This document shows, one piece after another, positions 1 through 9,426 of a stretch of DNA of 64,000 bases (position 1 is its first letter; every line of letters starts with the position of its first letter). The position numbers and the translations under genes were made by a program. The stretch is from Shimazuella soli (GTDB lineage: Bacteria; Bacillota; Bacilli; Thermoactinomycetales; Thermoactinomycetaceae): positions 1 through 64,000 of the forward strand of contig NZ_JAKWBN010000011.1 in NCBI RefSeq assembly GCF_022511585.1, in the 5' to 3' direction. A model generated the notes under the pieces. The model was not told where the DNA came from, searched no databases, and saw only the letters and a program-made list of their open reading frames with translations.

Positions 1-121
1 CTACTACTACAACAACAAACGGATAAAACAAAAACTGGCTGGTATGAGCCCTGTTCAATACAGGATTCATTCCAACCAGCTTGCGGCTTAATTTTTAGTT
101 CAACTTTTGGGGTTCAGTACA
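1..121 (+). mobile_element. Right-hand end of an IS3-family (IS150-type) element
   Basis: The first 121 bases hold the 3' end of a transposase gene and the terminal inverted repeat, which read inward from the element end is TGTACTGAACCCCAAAAGTT. Nearly the same end, in opposite orientation, starts the second IS3 element at 60228, so two members of one IS group flank this window. The rest of this copy lies outside the window. Beyond the end is a short hairpin (CTTCTG/CAGAAG). The target duplication cannot be tested without the other end. Confidence 0.85.
2..91 (+). CDS. IS3-family transposase OrfB, C-terminal end (partial)
   Basis: This open frame enters from outside the window and ends at TAA 89-91. 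It reads YYYNNKRIKQKLAGMSPVQY and then about nine more residues. This is the typical C-terminus of IS3-group OrfB (rve integrase, DDE), after the catalytic domain. The matching stretch at 60258-60340 on the opposite strand is decayed, whereas this one is clean, so this copy may be intact upstream. It is partial here, so activity cannot be judged. Confidence 0.85.
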   Translation, partial: YYYNNKRIKQKLAGMSPVQYRIHSNQLAA

Positions 122-182
122 CTTCTGAGTCATACAGAAGTGGGGCTTATCTATGTCAACAAATTATATTCGTGCTCCGGCT

Positions 183-223
183 CCAGCGGGGCGACAGCTC
201 AGGTGAGCTGTCATCCCTGCTGG
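183..223. terminator. Two-tier hairpin downstream of the GC-rich gene at 237-815
   Basis: The outer stem CCAGC/GCTGG encloses an 8-bp perfect inner stem GACAGCTC/GAGCTGTC with an AGGT loop. It lies 14 bases after the stop of the minus-strand gene. It has no U-run, so it may be a 3' stabilising hairpin and not a classical intrinsic terminator. Confidence 0.55.
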
Positions 224-236
224 AACCGAAGTCGCC

Positions 237-815
237 TCAGGCGGCGTACGTCCCGGGGTGTTCCCGCACGTACTTCGCCCAGGTCTCCCAGACACTCCCG
301 TTGATGGGGAACTGAACCGTCGTGGCCAGTTCCTCCTTGAAGTAGGCGACGGCCGCTTCGGCCATCAGCTTGGTGACCGGAACGTCGATGCTGAGCGCGT
401 TCCCGGAGACGACCGCCTCCCAGATCGGAGCCTCGGCCTCCATCAGTGCGGCCTCGTACTGATCCGCGGGGATCGAGGCGGGGTCTTCGAGTTCGAAGCC
501 GAGGACGTCGTCGATCGACTTCCCGAGCTCCAGCTCGTCGAGGACCGGGAGGTTGTGGAGCATCCGCTTGACGTTCCGGACCAACTCCCAGTAGTTCCTC
601 TTGGCGCAGTCGATCTGAACGTTGATGAAGGCCTCCTTGTTGGAGGAGTCCATGCTGGTGTTCTTCGGCAGTGTGCCGGTGAGGCGCATCTCGCCGATCA
701 CGACCTTGCACCGCTTGGTGCCCGGGATCCATCGCTTGATGCCCGAGACCCATTCGATGTGGATGGTCGCCTCGATGGCGGGCTTGACGGGCTGGCAGGC
801 GTTGGTGGCGGCCAT
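237..815 (-). CDS. GC-rich orphan protein of unknown function, 192 aa
   Basis: I do not recognise the family. The start is the ATG at 815, because a GGAGG lies seven bases upstream; an earlier in-frame ATG overlaps that Shine-Dalgarno sequence. The product is soluble, has no signal peptide or membrane segment, and has Cys residues near 7, 37 and 70. Third codon positions are almost all G or C, in sharp contrast to the AT-rich genes on either side. A TATAAT box (minus strand, near 857-862) precedes a short leader, and a hairpin follows the stop, so it looks like a self-contained unit. Horizontal origin is inferred. Long frames on the opposite strand across it are by-products of the high GC content. 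Confidence 0.7.
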   Translation of the reverse strand: MAATNACQPVKPAIEATIHIEWVSGIKRWIPGTKRCKVVIGEMRLTGTLPKNTSMDSSNKEAFINVQIDCAKRNYWELVRNVKRMLHNLPVLDELELGKSIDDVLGFELEDPASIPADQYEAALMEAEAPIWEAVVSGNALSIDVPVTKLMAEAAVAYFKEELATTVQFPINGSVWETWAKYVREHPGTYAA

Positions 816-1030
816 GTTCGGTTCCTCCATCAGGGTAGAGTGACAGTATCTTTATTATACGAAAATAAAATAAATTTGAATAGATATGATACGTTAAAAG
901 AAAAAACAATGTCAGCAAGAATTTATCTGCATGACCATACGAACTTATGTATTTTTTGTGCCAAAAAACAGGATTATTTACATCGAATAGAAGGACTTTC
1001 CTAACTAAAAAGAGAAGCAAGTTGATAACG

Positions 1031-1834
1031 ATGAAAAGAAAGAAAGGTGCAGATGTGAATCAAGAACATGAGTACGGAATATCATCATTCCTATCAGCTC
1101 CCTCCTCTTTTCAAGAGAATGAAATTTGTCAAAAAATCTCGTTTCGACTTGTACATACGATCAAACAACGGAGGCAATTTGCGATCTCGATCTTGGAGAT
1201 TTATGTCACTGAGCCGATGTTTACTGATTTAATTCAAGATGTCTACCCAGACTCAGACCTTTTTTTACTCAAGATGAACGCTGATATATTTATGACTTGG
1301 AATAAAAGCGCTATCGTACAGATTATCTCTCATCACCGAGATGGTATTCCAGATAAGTTTGATATTATTATCATCTCTCCAAATTGCCAGTTTCAGCGAG
1401 AGATGCCAGCATTGTTTCAGTTTAGCGGAGCGCTTCTGGAAGAAAGTGGGATAGTAGCAACGACGTTTTTTGGTCCCCATACCTTTATGGAACTACATAA
1501 TTGTTTGAGTTGGATTGATGATTCAGAAATGGGAAATTATCCTCCTGCCCAGTTTAACCCAAGAACCTATTGGGAAAAACGATTAGAGCAAGATGGACTT
1601 CATTTGGAGGATGTGCAAGAGGTTCAATTCCGCAAGACTTATCACAATAGCCAAGGAGTATTTCAAATGGCCGCTTTATTCGGCTATTTTCATGCGATGG
1701 AACAAAAATTAGCAGATGACAATAATCATCTGTTACATAATTGGATGAAAGCATATGACCAAGGATTTCGCACCAAAGATGGAAATGTCTATACAACTTA
1801 TCATCTCATTGATCTTATTGGGCGTTTTCTCTGA
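1031..1834 (+). CDS. BioC-like SAM methyltransferase homologue with degenerate SAM motif
   Basis: The 267-residue length and layout match malonyl-ACP O-methyltransferase BioC. The middle (KFDIIIISPNCQFQ...FSGALLEESGIVATTFFGPHTFMELH) aligns with the BioC DVIISNATFQW...TFG(P)xTFxELH region, and the C-terminus (AYDQGFRTKDGNVYTTYH) matches the BioC end. The glycine-rich motif I expected after LEI (G-x-G-x-G) is instead YVTEP, so SAM binding is probably lost or altered. No other biotin genes are nearby. ATG 1031 gives the usual BioC N-terminus; GTG 1055, with AAAGGTG upstream, is the alternative. The family call is by eye; loss of function is inferred. Confidence 0.65.
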   Translation: MKRKKGADVNQEHEYGISSFLSAPSSFQENEICQKISFRLVHTIKQRRQFAISILEIYVTEPMFTDLIQDVYPDSDLFLLKMNADIFMTWNKSAIVQIISHHRDGIPDKFDIIIISPNCQFQREMPALFQFSGALLEESGIVATTFFGPHTFMELHNCLSWIDDSEMGNYPPAQFNPRTYWEKRLEQDGLHLEDVQEVQFRKTYHNSQGVFQMAALFGYFHAMEQKLADDNNHLLHNWMKAYDQGFRTKDGNVYTTYHLIDLIGRFL

Positions 1835-1864
1835 TACAATAGGGTCAGGAGGGTGATATCAGCC

Positions 1865-2635
1865 ATGTTGAAAAAGTTTCTAGCATCGATTGGATTTGGA
1901 GCTGCAAAAGTAAACTTACAACTGGATCAAGAAGTTATGACCATGGGACAGCCCATCACTGGAACCATTTTAGTTGTGGGTGGAGAAACCGAGCAAGTGA
2001 CAGAAGGGCTAAAGGTCTCTCTTCATCTTACTTCCCGCTACACAAGAGGTGAGCATGAACATCATGTGCATGAAAAAGTAGCGACGATCCCGATCACCAA
2101 TGAAAAACTTATTTTGGGCCCAGGTGCGCGTTATGAATATCCTTTTCATTTTGTGTGTCCAGATGGATTGCCAGTCAGCTCAGTCTGTACCCACTATTAT
2201 TTTGAAACAGATTTAGATATTGATCAGGCGATAGATGCCAAAGATCGTGATTATATTGATATTTTACCATCAGGTATACTCAAAAACTTTTTAGATGCTT
2301 TTCATTCTTTAGGATTTCAGCATTATGCAGAAGGATATACAGGAAGAAGAGACGCTACGCAAATTATTCAATTTCGACCCACGACTTGGTTGCGTGGGAA
2401 ATATGATGAGATCGTGTTTTCTTATGCTACAGAGCTTGCCAGTTCACAAATTACTGGTTGGTTTGAATTAGATAAAAAGACCCGTGGTTTGATGGGGGCG
2501 CTTGCTGACGAATTAGATTTGGATGAGAAAAAAGGTCGTTATACGTTCTATTCAAGTGACCTTGCTTCTGTAGAACGTGCTGCGGAAACCATCCAACAGT
2601 TTATTATCCAACATTCGGAAGGTTTGTATGGTTAA
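1865..2635 (+). CDS. spo0M: Spo0M family sporulation-control protein
   Basis: The 256-residue protein begins MLKKFLASIGFGAAKVNLQL, the hallmark N-terminus of Spo0M, followed by the arrestin-like beta-sandwich (GQPITGTILVVGG). The family has a negative effect on early sporulation and is linked to the cytoskeleton in Bacillus. Length matches the Bacillus protein. The ATG at 1865 is preferred: AGGAGGG lies about 11 bases upstream, whereas the GTG at 1853 overlaps that Shine-Dalgarno sequence. It stands as a single gene just after the BioC-like gene (about 30 bases). Confidence 0.9.
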   Translation: MLKKFLASIGFGAAKVNLQLDQEVMTMGQPITGTILVVGGETEQVTEGLKVSLHLTSRYTRGEHEHHVHEKVATIPITNEKLILGPGARYEYPFHFVCPDGLPVSSVCTHYYFETDLDIDQAIDAKDRDYIDILPSGILKNFLDAFHSLGFQHYAEGYTGRRDATQIIQFRPTTWLRGKYDEIVFSYATELASSQITGWFELDKKTRGLMGALADELDLDEKKGRYTFYSSDLASVERAAETIQQFIIQHSEGLYG

Positions 2636-2719
2636 TAAAGTAAAATAATTCTTTATTGAATACATCGCCCGCATCGAATAAACTTTTTATACGATAATGA
2701 TGCGAAGCGAGGGAAATAG

Positions 2720-2992
2720 ATGGCAAAGCCGATTAAAAAAGGAAAGTCTCGATATTCGAGTGGTTTTAACGGAAAGCAAATAGGAGGATTTATCATCGGG
2801 ATTCTCTTTTTTGCAGCAGTTGCTTTTGGCATATACTGGTTGTATCACAATTATAGTGCTTCCGGCAGCGGGGGCAGTAGTGTAGCCATGCCCATTCAAA
2901 AATTTATAAAGGATCAAGGCTTACAATCTTCTGGATTGTTGATCTTAGCAATTGGTGGAGTGCTGTTTGCATTTATCTTTAATAAAAAATAA
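2720..2992 (+). CDS. Small membrane protein of unknown function, 90 aa
   Basis: Not recognised. A basic N-terminus (about residues 1-20, KPIKKGKSR) is followed by a hydrophobic segment (about 22-42), a Gly/Ser-rich linker (SASGSGGSS) and a second hydrophobic segment (about 70-86). Two membrane helices with both ends inside are predicted by eye. GAGGG seven bases before the ATG is a plausible ribosome binding site. It ends directly in a bidirectional terminator shared with the convergent PIG-L gene. Confidence 0.7.
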   Translation: MAKPIKKGKSRYSSGFNGKQIGGFIIGILFFAAVAFGIYWLYHNYSASGSGGSSVAMPIQKFIKDQGLQSSGLLILAIGGVLFAFIFNKK

Positions 2993-3021
2993 CCAGAGAG
3001 TAAAAACTCTGGTTATTTTTT
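2991..3021. terminator. Bidirectional intrinsic terminator between convergent genes
   Basis: AACCAGAG/CTCTGGTT stem with T-rich tails on both strands. It serves the small membrane protein gene (plus) and the PIG-L gene (minus), and overlaps the stop codon of the latter. Confidence 0.85.
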
Positions 3022-3880
3022 ATTTTTTGGTCAATACCGAATATTTGTGAGCATAGAAAGATTTGAATTGTTCGCTAACGCTGATATAACCACATGCATA
3101 CCATCCATTTTCAGGGTCCCAACGGTTATAGGTGTTAATGGAGGAATCAAGGTAATAATTATCAGTGGGATTGACTAATTTGATATGAGGTCCCTTAATT
3201 TTCTTTTTGGCGAATCGGGACATGTAGACAGATGCAAAAGTTCTTTTCTTTTTGATCTTCCCTTGTTTGTAAAGCTCATTGAGTACTTTTCCTGTCAGGG
3301 AGTGCTCAGGAAGAGTATCCATTTCGCTCATTCCATTATGCATCACGTTATTGGATAGACTCTCAAAGTATAATGCTACTGATCTTACTAAGTTCATTTT
3401 ATATCCATTTTTACTAGGGCCATATACATCTCGGTGTTTTTCATCTATGCCTAATGCTTCAGCCGAAAATAAAAATTCCCGTACCCGTGATCTTCCTAAT
3501 TCTTCATGGGTAATTTTTTTCGGTGCTGCCATTTTATTTAACTTTCCTAAAATGGCGGAGCCTTCGCCATGTGTGAACAGTACCAAGAATACAATCTTGC
3601 CTGCATCTAAATCATTTCGAATTGGTACACCATACGTCAAAATTTCGTCGTCTGGATGGGGGACATAGTAAACTGAGATGGGTTTGTTTCTCAGTGATTC
3701 TTCTGGAATGCGAAGTTTGGTCAAACCGTATGCTTTAATATCTTCTTTTTTGTGGAGTTTTCCATCAGATATGCTTATCGCATTTACTCCATAACCCATT
3801 TCAAAAAAACTATAGATCACATAACATCCTAGAAAAAACGAACATAGTAAGAAAAAACGAAATATCCACTTACCCATCAT
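3020..3880 (-). CDS. Membrane-anchored PIG-L family deacetylase-like protein
   Basis: A 286-residue protein with an uncleaved signal-anchor (about residues 4-26), then a PIG-L/LmbE-type domain. The zinc motif is PHPDDE (about 73-78). Family members remove N-acetyl groups from GlcNAc-type sugars or related amides; the substrate here is unknown. The domain is probably outside the membrane. GGGGAATGT precedes the ATG-ATG start. The C-terminal half (after about residue 200) is divergent and Tyr/Asn-rich. It transcribes away from the fad operon and shares the intergenic region 3881-4101 with it. Confidence 0.75.
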   Translation of the reverse strand: MMGKWIFRFFLLCSFFLGCYVIYSFFEMGYGVNAISISDGKLHKKEDIKAYGLTKLRIPEESLRNKPISVYYVPHPDDEILTYGVPIRNDLDAGKIVFLVLFTHGEGSAILGKLNKMAAPKKITHEELGRSRVREFLFSAEALGIDEKHRDVYGPSKNGYKMNLVRSVALYFESLSNNVMHNGMSEMDTLPEHSLTGKVLNELYKQGKIKKKRTFASVYMSRFAKKKIKGPHIKLVNPTDNYYLDSSINTYNRWDPENGWYACGYISVSEQFKSFYAHKYSVLTKK

Positions 3881-3951
3881 ACATTCCCCTTAAGCATAAT
3901 GATTCCGTATGTGCAATATTTATATAGAAAGGAGAGAGAACTTATTTTAAG

Positions 3952-3978
3952 ATTAACATTTATTGTTAAAATGTTAAT
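3952..3978. promoter_or_regulatory. Inverted repeat, candidate operator between PIG-L and fadN
   Basis: Perfect 9-bp arms ATTAACATT (3952-3960) and AATGTTAAT (3970-3978), separated by 9 bases. The repeat lies 20 bases upstream of the fadN -35 box and within the divergent PIG-L leader. The sequence does not match the FadR box as I know it, so the regulator is unknown. Confidence 0.4.
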
Positions 3979-3998
3979 AGATAACTCTTTAAAAAATA

Positions 3999-4027
3999 TT
4001 GACTATTTTTAAATGTAGCGAAATAAT
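3999..4027 (+). promoter_or_regulatory. Promoter of the fadNAE operon
   Basis: TTGACT (3999-4004), 17-bp spacer, AATAAT (4022-4027). It is the only good sigma-A-type match in the gap and leaves a leader of about 70 bases before fadN. Confidence 0.55.
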
Positions 4028-4101
4028 AAAGTGATGTAGCTATTTTCTCCCTATCCCGAACGGTTTTGTTTCAGACGGATTAACGAAAAGGAGCTATGAA
4101 A

Positions 4102-6429
4102 ATGCTAGAGATAAAACAGGTAGCAGTATTGGGTGCTGGTGTGATGGGTCGTGCGATCGCCGCCCATTTTGCTAATGCAGGTTTTGTCACCTATTTGTTC
4201 GATCGGGTCCCAGAAAACGAGCAGAATCGAAATATTCTAGCAGAAAAAGCCAAAGAATCTCTTCTTCGAGAAAAGCCCGTTCCCCTTTTTTCTTCAACGA
4301 TAGCTTCATCTATTCAAACTGGAAATTTCCAAGATGACTTTCACAAGTTAGCAGAAGTAGATTGGATAATTGAAGCGGTTGTAGAGGATGAAACGATCAA
4401 ACAGCAGTTACTTGCAAAAGTGGAACAAGTCTGGAATGGGAAATCTATTATAAGTTCCAATACTTCAGGTATATCCGTCAATAAAATCATATACGATCGA
4501 AAGGTATCTTTTCAACAACATTTTTTAGGAACACACTTTTTTAATCCCCCCAGATACATGAAGCTTCTTGAACTGATCCCAACCAAACACACACTTCCTT
4601 CTATCACCAATGCAGTCCAAAAATTTGCCGAAGAACGCCTAGGTAAAGGTGTTGTTATCGGGCGCGATACACCTAATTTTATTGCCAATCGGATTGGTAC
4701 CTATGGAATTCAAGTGATCTTCCAGGCGATGGAACAATGGCCTTTTTCTCCTGAGATTGTGGATGAATTAACAGGACCTCTCTTAGGCAGACCCAAAAGT
4801 GCTACTTTTCGGACACTCGATCTGGTCGGCTTAGATACTTATGCTCATGTTGTCAAAAATGTTCGTGATCAGTCGCAAGATGAAGAGGAGCGAAATGCAT
4901 TTCAAATTCCTGTTGTTATACAAAAGTTAATAAGGGAAGGTTCATTAGGCGAGAAGACAAAGCAAGGATTTTATCGTAAACAAAATAATTCGATTCAAGC
5001 ACTCGATCTCGATACATGGCAGTACAAAGATCGAAAAAAAGCAAATTTCCCAGAACTAGCGCAGATCAAAAAGGAAAAGAATTTAGGCATTCGACTGCAA
5101 GCCCTTTTTCAACTGAAGCCTGATATCGGAAAGTTCCTCTGGTATATCACGAAAAAGACGCTGCTGTACACTGCAACCTATGCCCCTGTCATTTCTCATC
5201 ATCTCATCGATGTAGACCGGGCGATGAAATGGGGATTTAACTGGGATGTTGGTCCGTTTGAGCTTTGGGATCAGCTGGGTTTGGCTGCCACAGTAGAGCG
5301 AATGAAACAAGAAGGAGAAACAATTCCTGCTTGGGTTGAACAACTCATTGCGGATGGGAAAACATCCTTTTATCAGTCTGATCAATTCATCGATCTCGAT
5401 GGTTCCCATCAACCGATTGTAGAGCATCCAAAAATAATTCCGATTCATCCTGCCTCTCAGGTGTTAATCAAAGGAAACCAAGGTGCAAGTCTTATCGATA
5501 TCGGAGATGATGTAGCCTGTTACTTATTTCATTCTCCTAAACAAGCGATTGGCAATGACGCTTTGGAGATGCTTGACTATGCTGTCACAGAAGTAGCTGC
5601 TAATTACCGTGGACTTGTCATTACAGGCAGCGGGACCAATTTTTCAGTTGGAGCCAATCTTTTGATGATGTTGATGTTTGTCGAAGATGAAGATTATGAT
5701 GCGATTGACCTCATGATTCGCCGGTTCCAAAAAACGTTAGGGTCTCTGCGCACTTGCCCTCGTCCAGTAGTCGCAGCGCCTTTTGGGCTGACACTTGGTG
5801 GCGGAGTGGAGATGTGTTTACCTGCCGACCGTATTCAAGCTTCAGCAGAGACTTATATGGGTTTGGTAGAAGTAGGCGTTGGATTGATTCCAGCAGGGGG
5901 AGGCTGCAAAGAATTTCTGCTGCGTATTCATGAGCAGACCAATGGAGCAAATGCAAGAGCGATAGAACCGTTTGTCTATCAAGCATTTCAAACAATCGGG
6001 CAGGCAAAGGTGTCTACAAGTGCTTTAGATGCAAAAAGCTATACCTATTTACGTCCGTTTGACGCGATTACGATGAACCGTGACTTCTTGCTGCATGATG
6101 CCAAAGAAGCAGTACTCGCATTAGATCGAGCTAATTATCAAGTACCCCAGACGAAGAAAATCCCCGTTTTAGGCAGTAATGGTGCCAATACGATGAAACT
6201 AGGAGCTTATCAATTTTGGAAGTCAGGCTATATCTCAGAGCATGATTATAAAATTGCTTCTAAACTTGCATATGTTTTAGCTGGCGGAGAAGTTCCAGAA
6301 GATACATTGGTTGATTCTGCTTATTTGCTCGATTTAGAAAGAGAGGCTTTCCTGAGTTTGATTGGAGAACCGAAAACACAAGCTCGAATGGCTCATATGT
6401 TGCGTACGGGAAAACCGCTTCGCAATTGA
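4102..6429 (+). CDS. fadN: FadN: 3-hydroxyacyl-CoA dehydrogenase / enoyl-CoA hydratase
   Basis: Bifunctional beta-oxidation enzyme of 775 residues. The N-terminal Rossmann fold begins at VAVLGAGVMGRAIAAHFANA (about residues 6-25), followed by the 3HCDH domains; a C-terminal crotonase-type region (about 480-680) contains LGGGVEMCLPADR and the VGVGLIPAGGG loop. This domain order (dehydrogenase first) and length are those of Bacillus FadN, opposite to E. coli FadB. The ATG at 4102 has AAGGAG eight bases upstream; the ATG at 4096 is only two bases from it. It leads the operon with fadA 12 bases downstream. Confidence 0.95.
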   Translation: MLEIKQVAVLGAGVMGRAIAAHFANAGFVTYLFDRVPENEQNRNILAEKAKESLLREKPVPLFSSTIASSIQTGNFQDDFHKLAEVDWIIEAVVEDETIKQQLLAKVEQVWNGKSIISSNTSGISVNKIIYDRKVSFQQHFLGTHFFNPPRYMKLLELIPTKHTLPSITNAVQKFAEERLGKGVVIGRDTPNFIANRIGTYGIQVIFQAMEQWPFSPEIVDELTGPLLGRPKSATFRTLDLVGLDTYAHVVKNVRDQSQDEEERNAFQIPVVIQKLIREGSLGEKTKQGFYRKQNNSIQALDLDTWQYKDRKKANFPELAQIKKEKNLGIRLQALFQLKPDIGKFLWYITKKTLLYTATYAPVISHHLIDVDRAMKWGFNWDVGPFELWDQLGLAATVERMKQEGETIPAWVEQLIADGKTSFYQSDQFIDLDGSHQPIVEHPKIIPIHPASQVLIKGNQGASLIDIGDDVACYLFHSPKQAIGNDALEMLDYAVTEVAANYRGLVITGSGTNFSVGANLLMMLMFVEDEDYDAIDLMIRRFQKTLGSLRTCPRPVVAAPFGLTLGGGVEMCLPADRIQASAETYMGLVEVGVGLIPAGGGCKEFLLRIHEQTNGANARAIEPFVYQAFQTIGQAKVSTSALDAKSYTYLRPFDAITMNRDFLLHDAKEAVLALDRANYQVPQTKKIPVLGSNGANTMKLGAYQFWKSGYISEHDYKIASKLAYVLAGGEVPEDTLVDSAYLLDLEREAFLSLIGEPKTQARMAHMLRTGKPLRN

Positions 6430-6441
6430 GGAGGGAAAAGT

Positions 6442-7620
6442 ATGCGGGAAGCAGTAATCGTGGCAGCAAAACGTTCTGCGGTTGGAAAGGCATCAAGAGG
6501 GGCTCTGCGCCATACAAGACCAGATGATTTTGGAGCATTGGTGTTACAAGGATTGCTCAAGCAATATCCTCAGATAGACCCAAAAGAAATCGATGACATC
6601 ATCATTGGCTGCGCATTTCCTGAAGGAGAACAAGGGATGAATTTCGCTCGAACAGTCAGCTTACGAGCAGGCTTACCGGTGGAAATCCCTGCGATGACGA
6701 TCAATCGTTACTGTTCTTCCGGGCTGCAATCGATTGCGTTAGCATCTGAGCGAATCATGTGTGGATTTGCGGAGATGATCATCGCAGGTGGGATAGAGAG
6801 CATGAGCATGGTGCCGATGGGAGGTTCCCGTCCTTCGCCTAACCCATACTTGATGGTGAATTATCCCGAAACCTATCTATCGATGGGACATACAGCAGAA
6901 GAAGTAGCGAGGCGTTACCAGATAAGCCGTCAGAGTCAGGATCAATTTGCCTTGGGCAGCCACCAAAAAGCAGCAAAAGCACAGCATGAAGGAAAGTTTA
7001 CAGAAGAGATAATTCCTATAGAAGTGACAGAGTGGAAAGAATCAGAAGATGGTGCTCCTGTGAAAAGCAGGCGTCTCTTTAGCGAAGATGAAGGAATAAG
7101 GCTTGATACATCTCTGGAAGCATTGGCAAAACTGCGCCCAGCATTCCAAGTAAACGGGACAGTAACAGCAGGGAATTCCTCACAAACAAGTGATGGAGCG
7201 GCAGCAGTTATCGTTATGAGCCGTGAAAAAGCGGAAGAATTAGGACTGAAGCCATTGGCTGTTTTTCGAGGATTTACAGTAGCGGGTGTAGAGCCGGAAG
7301 TGATGGGCATAGGTCCGGTTCGAGCGATTCCAAAGCTGTTAAAACAATCAGGAGTAACCTTAGAGCAAATTGACCGCATCGAGCTGAACGAGGCATTTGC
7401 TTCACAGTCTGTGGCAATTATCCAAGAGTTGAACTTAGATGAAAGCAAAGTAAATGTGAATGGTGGAGCAATTGCCTTAGGGCATCCCTTGGGTTGTACA
7501 GGAACGAAGTTAACGGTATCTATTTTACATGAACTTATTCGGGAGAAGAAAAAGTATGGAATCGTGACGATGTGTATCGGCGGCGGTATGGGTGCAGCTG
7601 GATTATTTGAACGTGTGTAG
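6442..7620 (+). CDS. fadA: FadA: acetyl-CoA C-acyltransferase (3-ketoacyl-CoA thiolase)
   Basis: A 392-residue thiolase that carries out the last step of beta-oxidation, releasing acetyl-CoA. The acyl-accepting Cys is in NRYCSSG (C91), the histidine in [14 protein letters not shown] and the second Cys in CIGGGMG. Strong GGAGG upstream; 12 bases after fadN and 11 before fadE, so one transcript is expected. Confidence 0.95.
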   Translation: MREAVIVAAKRSAVGKASRGALRHTRPDDFGALVLQGLLKQYPQIDPKEIDDIIIGCAFPEGEQGMNFARTVSLRAGLPVEIPAMTINRYCSSGLQSIALASERIMCGFAEMIIAGGIESMSMVPMGGSRPSPNPYLMVNYPETYLSMGHTAEEVARRYQISRQSQDQFALGSHQKAAKAQHEGKFTEEIIPIEVTEWKESEDGAPVKSRRLFSEDEGIRLDTSLEALAKLRPAFQVNGTVTAGNSSQTSDGAAAVIVMSREKAEELGLKPLAVFRGFTVAGVEPEVMGIGPVRAIPKLLKQSGVTLEQIDRIELNEAFASQSVAIIQELNLDESKVNVNGGAIALGHPLGCTGTKLTVSILHELIREKKKYGIVTMCIGGGMGAAGLFERV

Positions 7621-7631
7621 GAGGGAAAAAC

Positions 7632-9353
7632 ATGGGTAAAGGTGGCTCTTTTCTCGTTACAGAAACGCTGCCTGCTGATGTATTTACACCGGAAGATTTT
7701 ACAGCAGAGCAAAAAATGATGGCAAAAATGACAGAGGAGTTTGTCAAGGAGCAAGTTTGGCCAGTGCTTGCTGAGATAGAGGAACACCAATTTTCGCATA
7801 CTGTCCGTCTGCTCAAAGAAGCAGGGGAATTAGGCTTACTAGGTGCTGATGTACCAGAGGAGTTTGACGGGCTTGGGCTGGATAAGATCAGTTCTACCTT
7901 GATCACAGAAAAAATGGCACTATCCCGGTCATTTGCACTCTCTCATGGTGCTCATGTAGGAATTGGAACACTGCCCATCGTGTTCTTTGGCACAAAAGCT
8001 CAAAAGCAAAAATACTTACCTGACTTAGCAAGCGGAAAAAAACTAGCGGCATATGCCTTGACAGAACCAGGTTCAGGATCAGATGCACTTGGGGCAAAGA
8101 CAACAGCTGTCTTAAATCAAGCAGGAACCCATTACCTATTAAATGGAGAAAAACAGTGGATTACCAACTCTGCTTTTGCTGATCTGTTTATTGTTTACGC
8201 CAAAGTAGATGGCGATAAATTTACCGCCTTTATTGTGGAACGAGATTTTCCCGGGGTCTCCACAGGGGTGGAAGAGAAGAAGATGGGTATCAAAGGTTCT
8301 TCCACCCGGACTTTAATCTTGCAAGATGCTCAGATACCTGTTGAAAATGTGCTTGGTGAGATCGGCAAGGGTCACCGGATCGCTTTTAATATCTTAAATT
8401 TAGGGCGGTTTAAGCTGGCTGCGGGGACACTCGGTTCAGCGAAACGAGCGATAGAAATTTCGAAGGAATATGCTCTAGAACGGAAACAATTTGGCGTACC
8501 TATCGCTACATTTGCTTTGATTCGAGAGAAATTAGCAAACATGCAGATCCAGACGTATGCCTTAGAGAGTATGGTATATCGAATCGCTGGGCTGTTTGAA
8601 CAGGGATTGAGTACGATCGAACAGTCCGATGGGCAAGAAGTTGCCAAGTCGATTCACGAATGGGCGATTGAGTGTTCTCTAGCAAAAGTTTTCGGTTCGG
8701 AGACACTGGATTTTGTCGTCGATGAAGGGGTTCAAATTCACGGTGGATATGGCTTTATGCAGGAGTATGAGATTGAAAACATGTATCGCGACTCGCGAAT
8801 CAATCGGATATTTGAAGGAACAAATGAGATCAATCGGCTGTTGATCCCCGGAACCCTATTAAAGAGAGCATTATCCGGCGAGCTTCCCTTGATGGCAGCA
8901 GTTGCTGATCTGACAAAAGAGATCATGAATTATACTCCCAGCTTGGAACAGGAATCGGATAATCTTTCAGTAATAGAAAAAATCGTTCAAAACAGCAAAA
9001 AGAGTTTCCTGCTCACAGCAGGTACAGCAGTAGATAAATATCGGGAAAAAATCGATCAAGAGCAGGAAGTCTTACGAGACTTAGCGGATATCGTTACTCT
9101 GTTGTTTGCCTTAGAGAGTGCATTCCTTCGAACAAAGAAACATCCTGATACATCCAAAGAAGAGATGACTTTAGCATTGGCTTTTGACACCAAAGAGAAG
9201 ATTGACCGGGCAGCTAGACACGCATTATCTGCTATTTTTACAGGAGATGAACTGACGACTCACTTAGCGATCTTGAGGAGATACAATCGAGTGAAACCAA
9301 TCAATGAAGTGGTTTTAAAACGTTTGATTACAGAGCGATTGTTGAAGACTTAG
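7632..9353 (+). CDS. fadE: FadE: acyl-CoA dehydrogenase
   Basis: A 573-residue FAD enzyme for the first oxidation of fatty acyl-CoA. It shows [12 protein letters not shown], the [12 protein letters not shown] strand, [12 protein letters not shown] and [11 protein letters not shown] near the catalytic region, plus the long C-terminal extension typical of Bacillus FadE. GGAGG precedes the ATG. Two segments of this gene (about 7878-8021 and 9178-9350) recur downstream at 10353-10689, and a short inverted piece (about 9119-9137) is found at about 10499-10520, the relics of a tandem duplication. Confidence 0.95.
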   Translation: MGKGGSFLVTETLPADVFTPEDFTAEQKMMAKMTEEFVKEQVWPVLAEIEEHQFSHTVRLLKEAGELGLLGADVPEEFDGLGLDKISSTLITEKMALSRSFALSHGAHVGIGTLPIVFFGTKAQKQKYLPDLASGKKLAAYALTEPGSGSDALGAKTTAVLNQAGTHYLLNGEKQWITNSAFADLFIVYAKVDGDKFTAFIVERDFPGVSTGVEEKKMGIKGSSTRTLILQDAQIPVENVLGEIGKGHRIAFNILNLGRFKLAAGTLGSAKRAIEISKEYALERKQFGVPIATFALIREKLANMQIQTYALESMVYRIAGLFEQGLSTIEQSDGQEVAKSIHEWAIECSLAKVFGSETLDFVVDEGVQIHGGYGFMQEYEIENMYRDSRINRIFEGTNEINRLLIPGTLLKRALSGELPLMAAVADLTKEIMNYTPSLEQESDNLSVIEKIVQNSKKSFLLTAGTAVDKYREKIDQEQEVLRDLADIVTLLFALESAFLRTKKHPDTSKEEMTLALAFDTKEKIDRAARHALSAIFTGDELTTHLAILRRYNRVKPINEVVLKRLITERLLKT

Positions 9354-9391
9354 GTATATAAACACCTTTTAATAAAGTGGAAATTTTTTAT

Positions 9392-9420
9392 TTGCAATAT
9401 TTAAAGGATTGGAGTAAAAT
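9392..9420 (+). promoter_or_regulatory. Promoter of RNA element copy A
   Basis: TTGCAA (9392-9397), 17-bp spacer, TAAAAT (9415-9420). The same spacing occurs in copy B. Confidence 0.6.
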
Positions 9421-9426
9421 GAATTT

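Noticed and set aside
258-1004. 248-codon plus-strand frame across the GC-rich gene
   Set aside because: It is opposite a gene with a ribosome binding site and promoter; long antisense frames are expected in G/C-rich DNA. It also runs through the AT-rich promoter region with no protein-like sequence.
211-1020. 269-codon minus-strand frame overlapping the gene at 237-815
   Set aside because: It shares the strand but a different frame, is Arg/Gly-rich low-complexity, and lacks a ribosome binding site at its start.
6942-7799. 285-codon minus-strand frame opposite fadA/fadE
   Set aside because: Antisense to two well-conserved genes, rich in Ser/Pro/Phe as shadow frames are.
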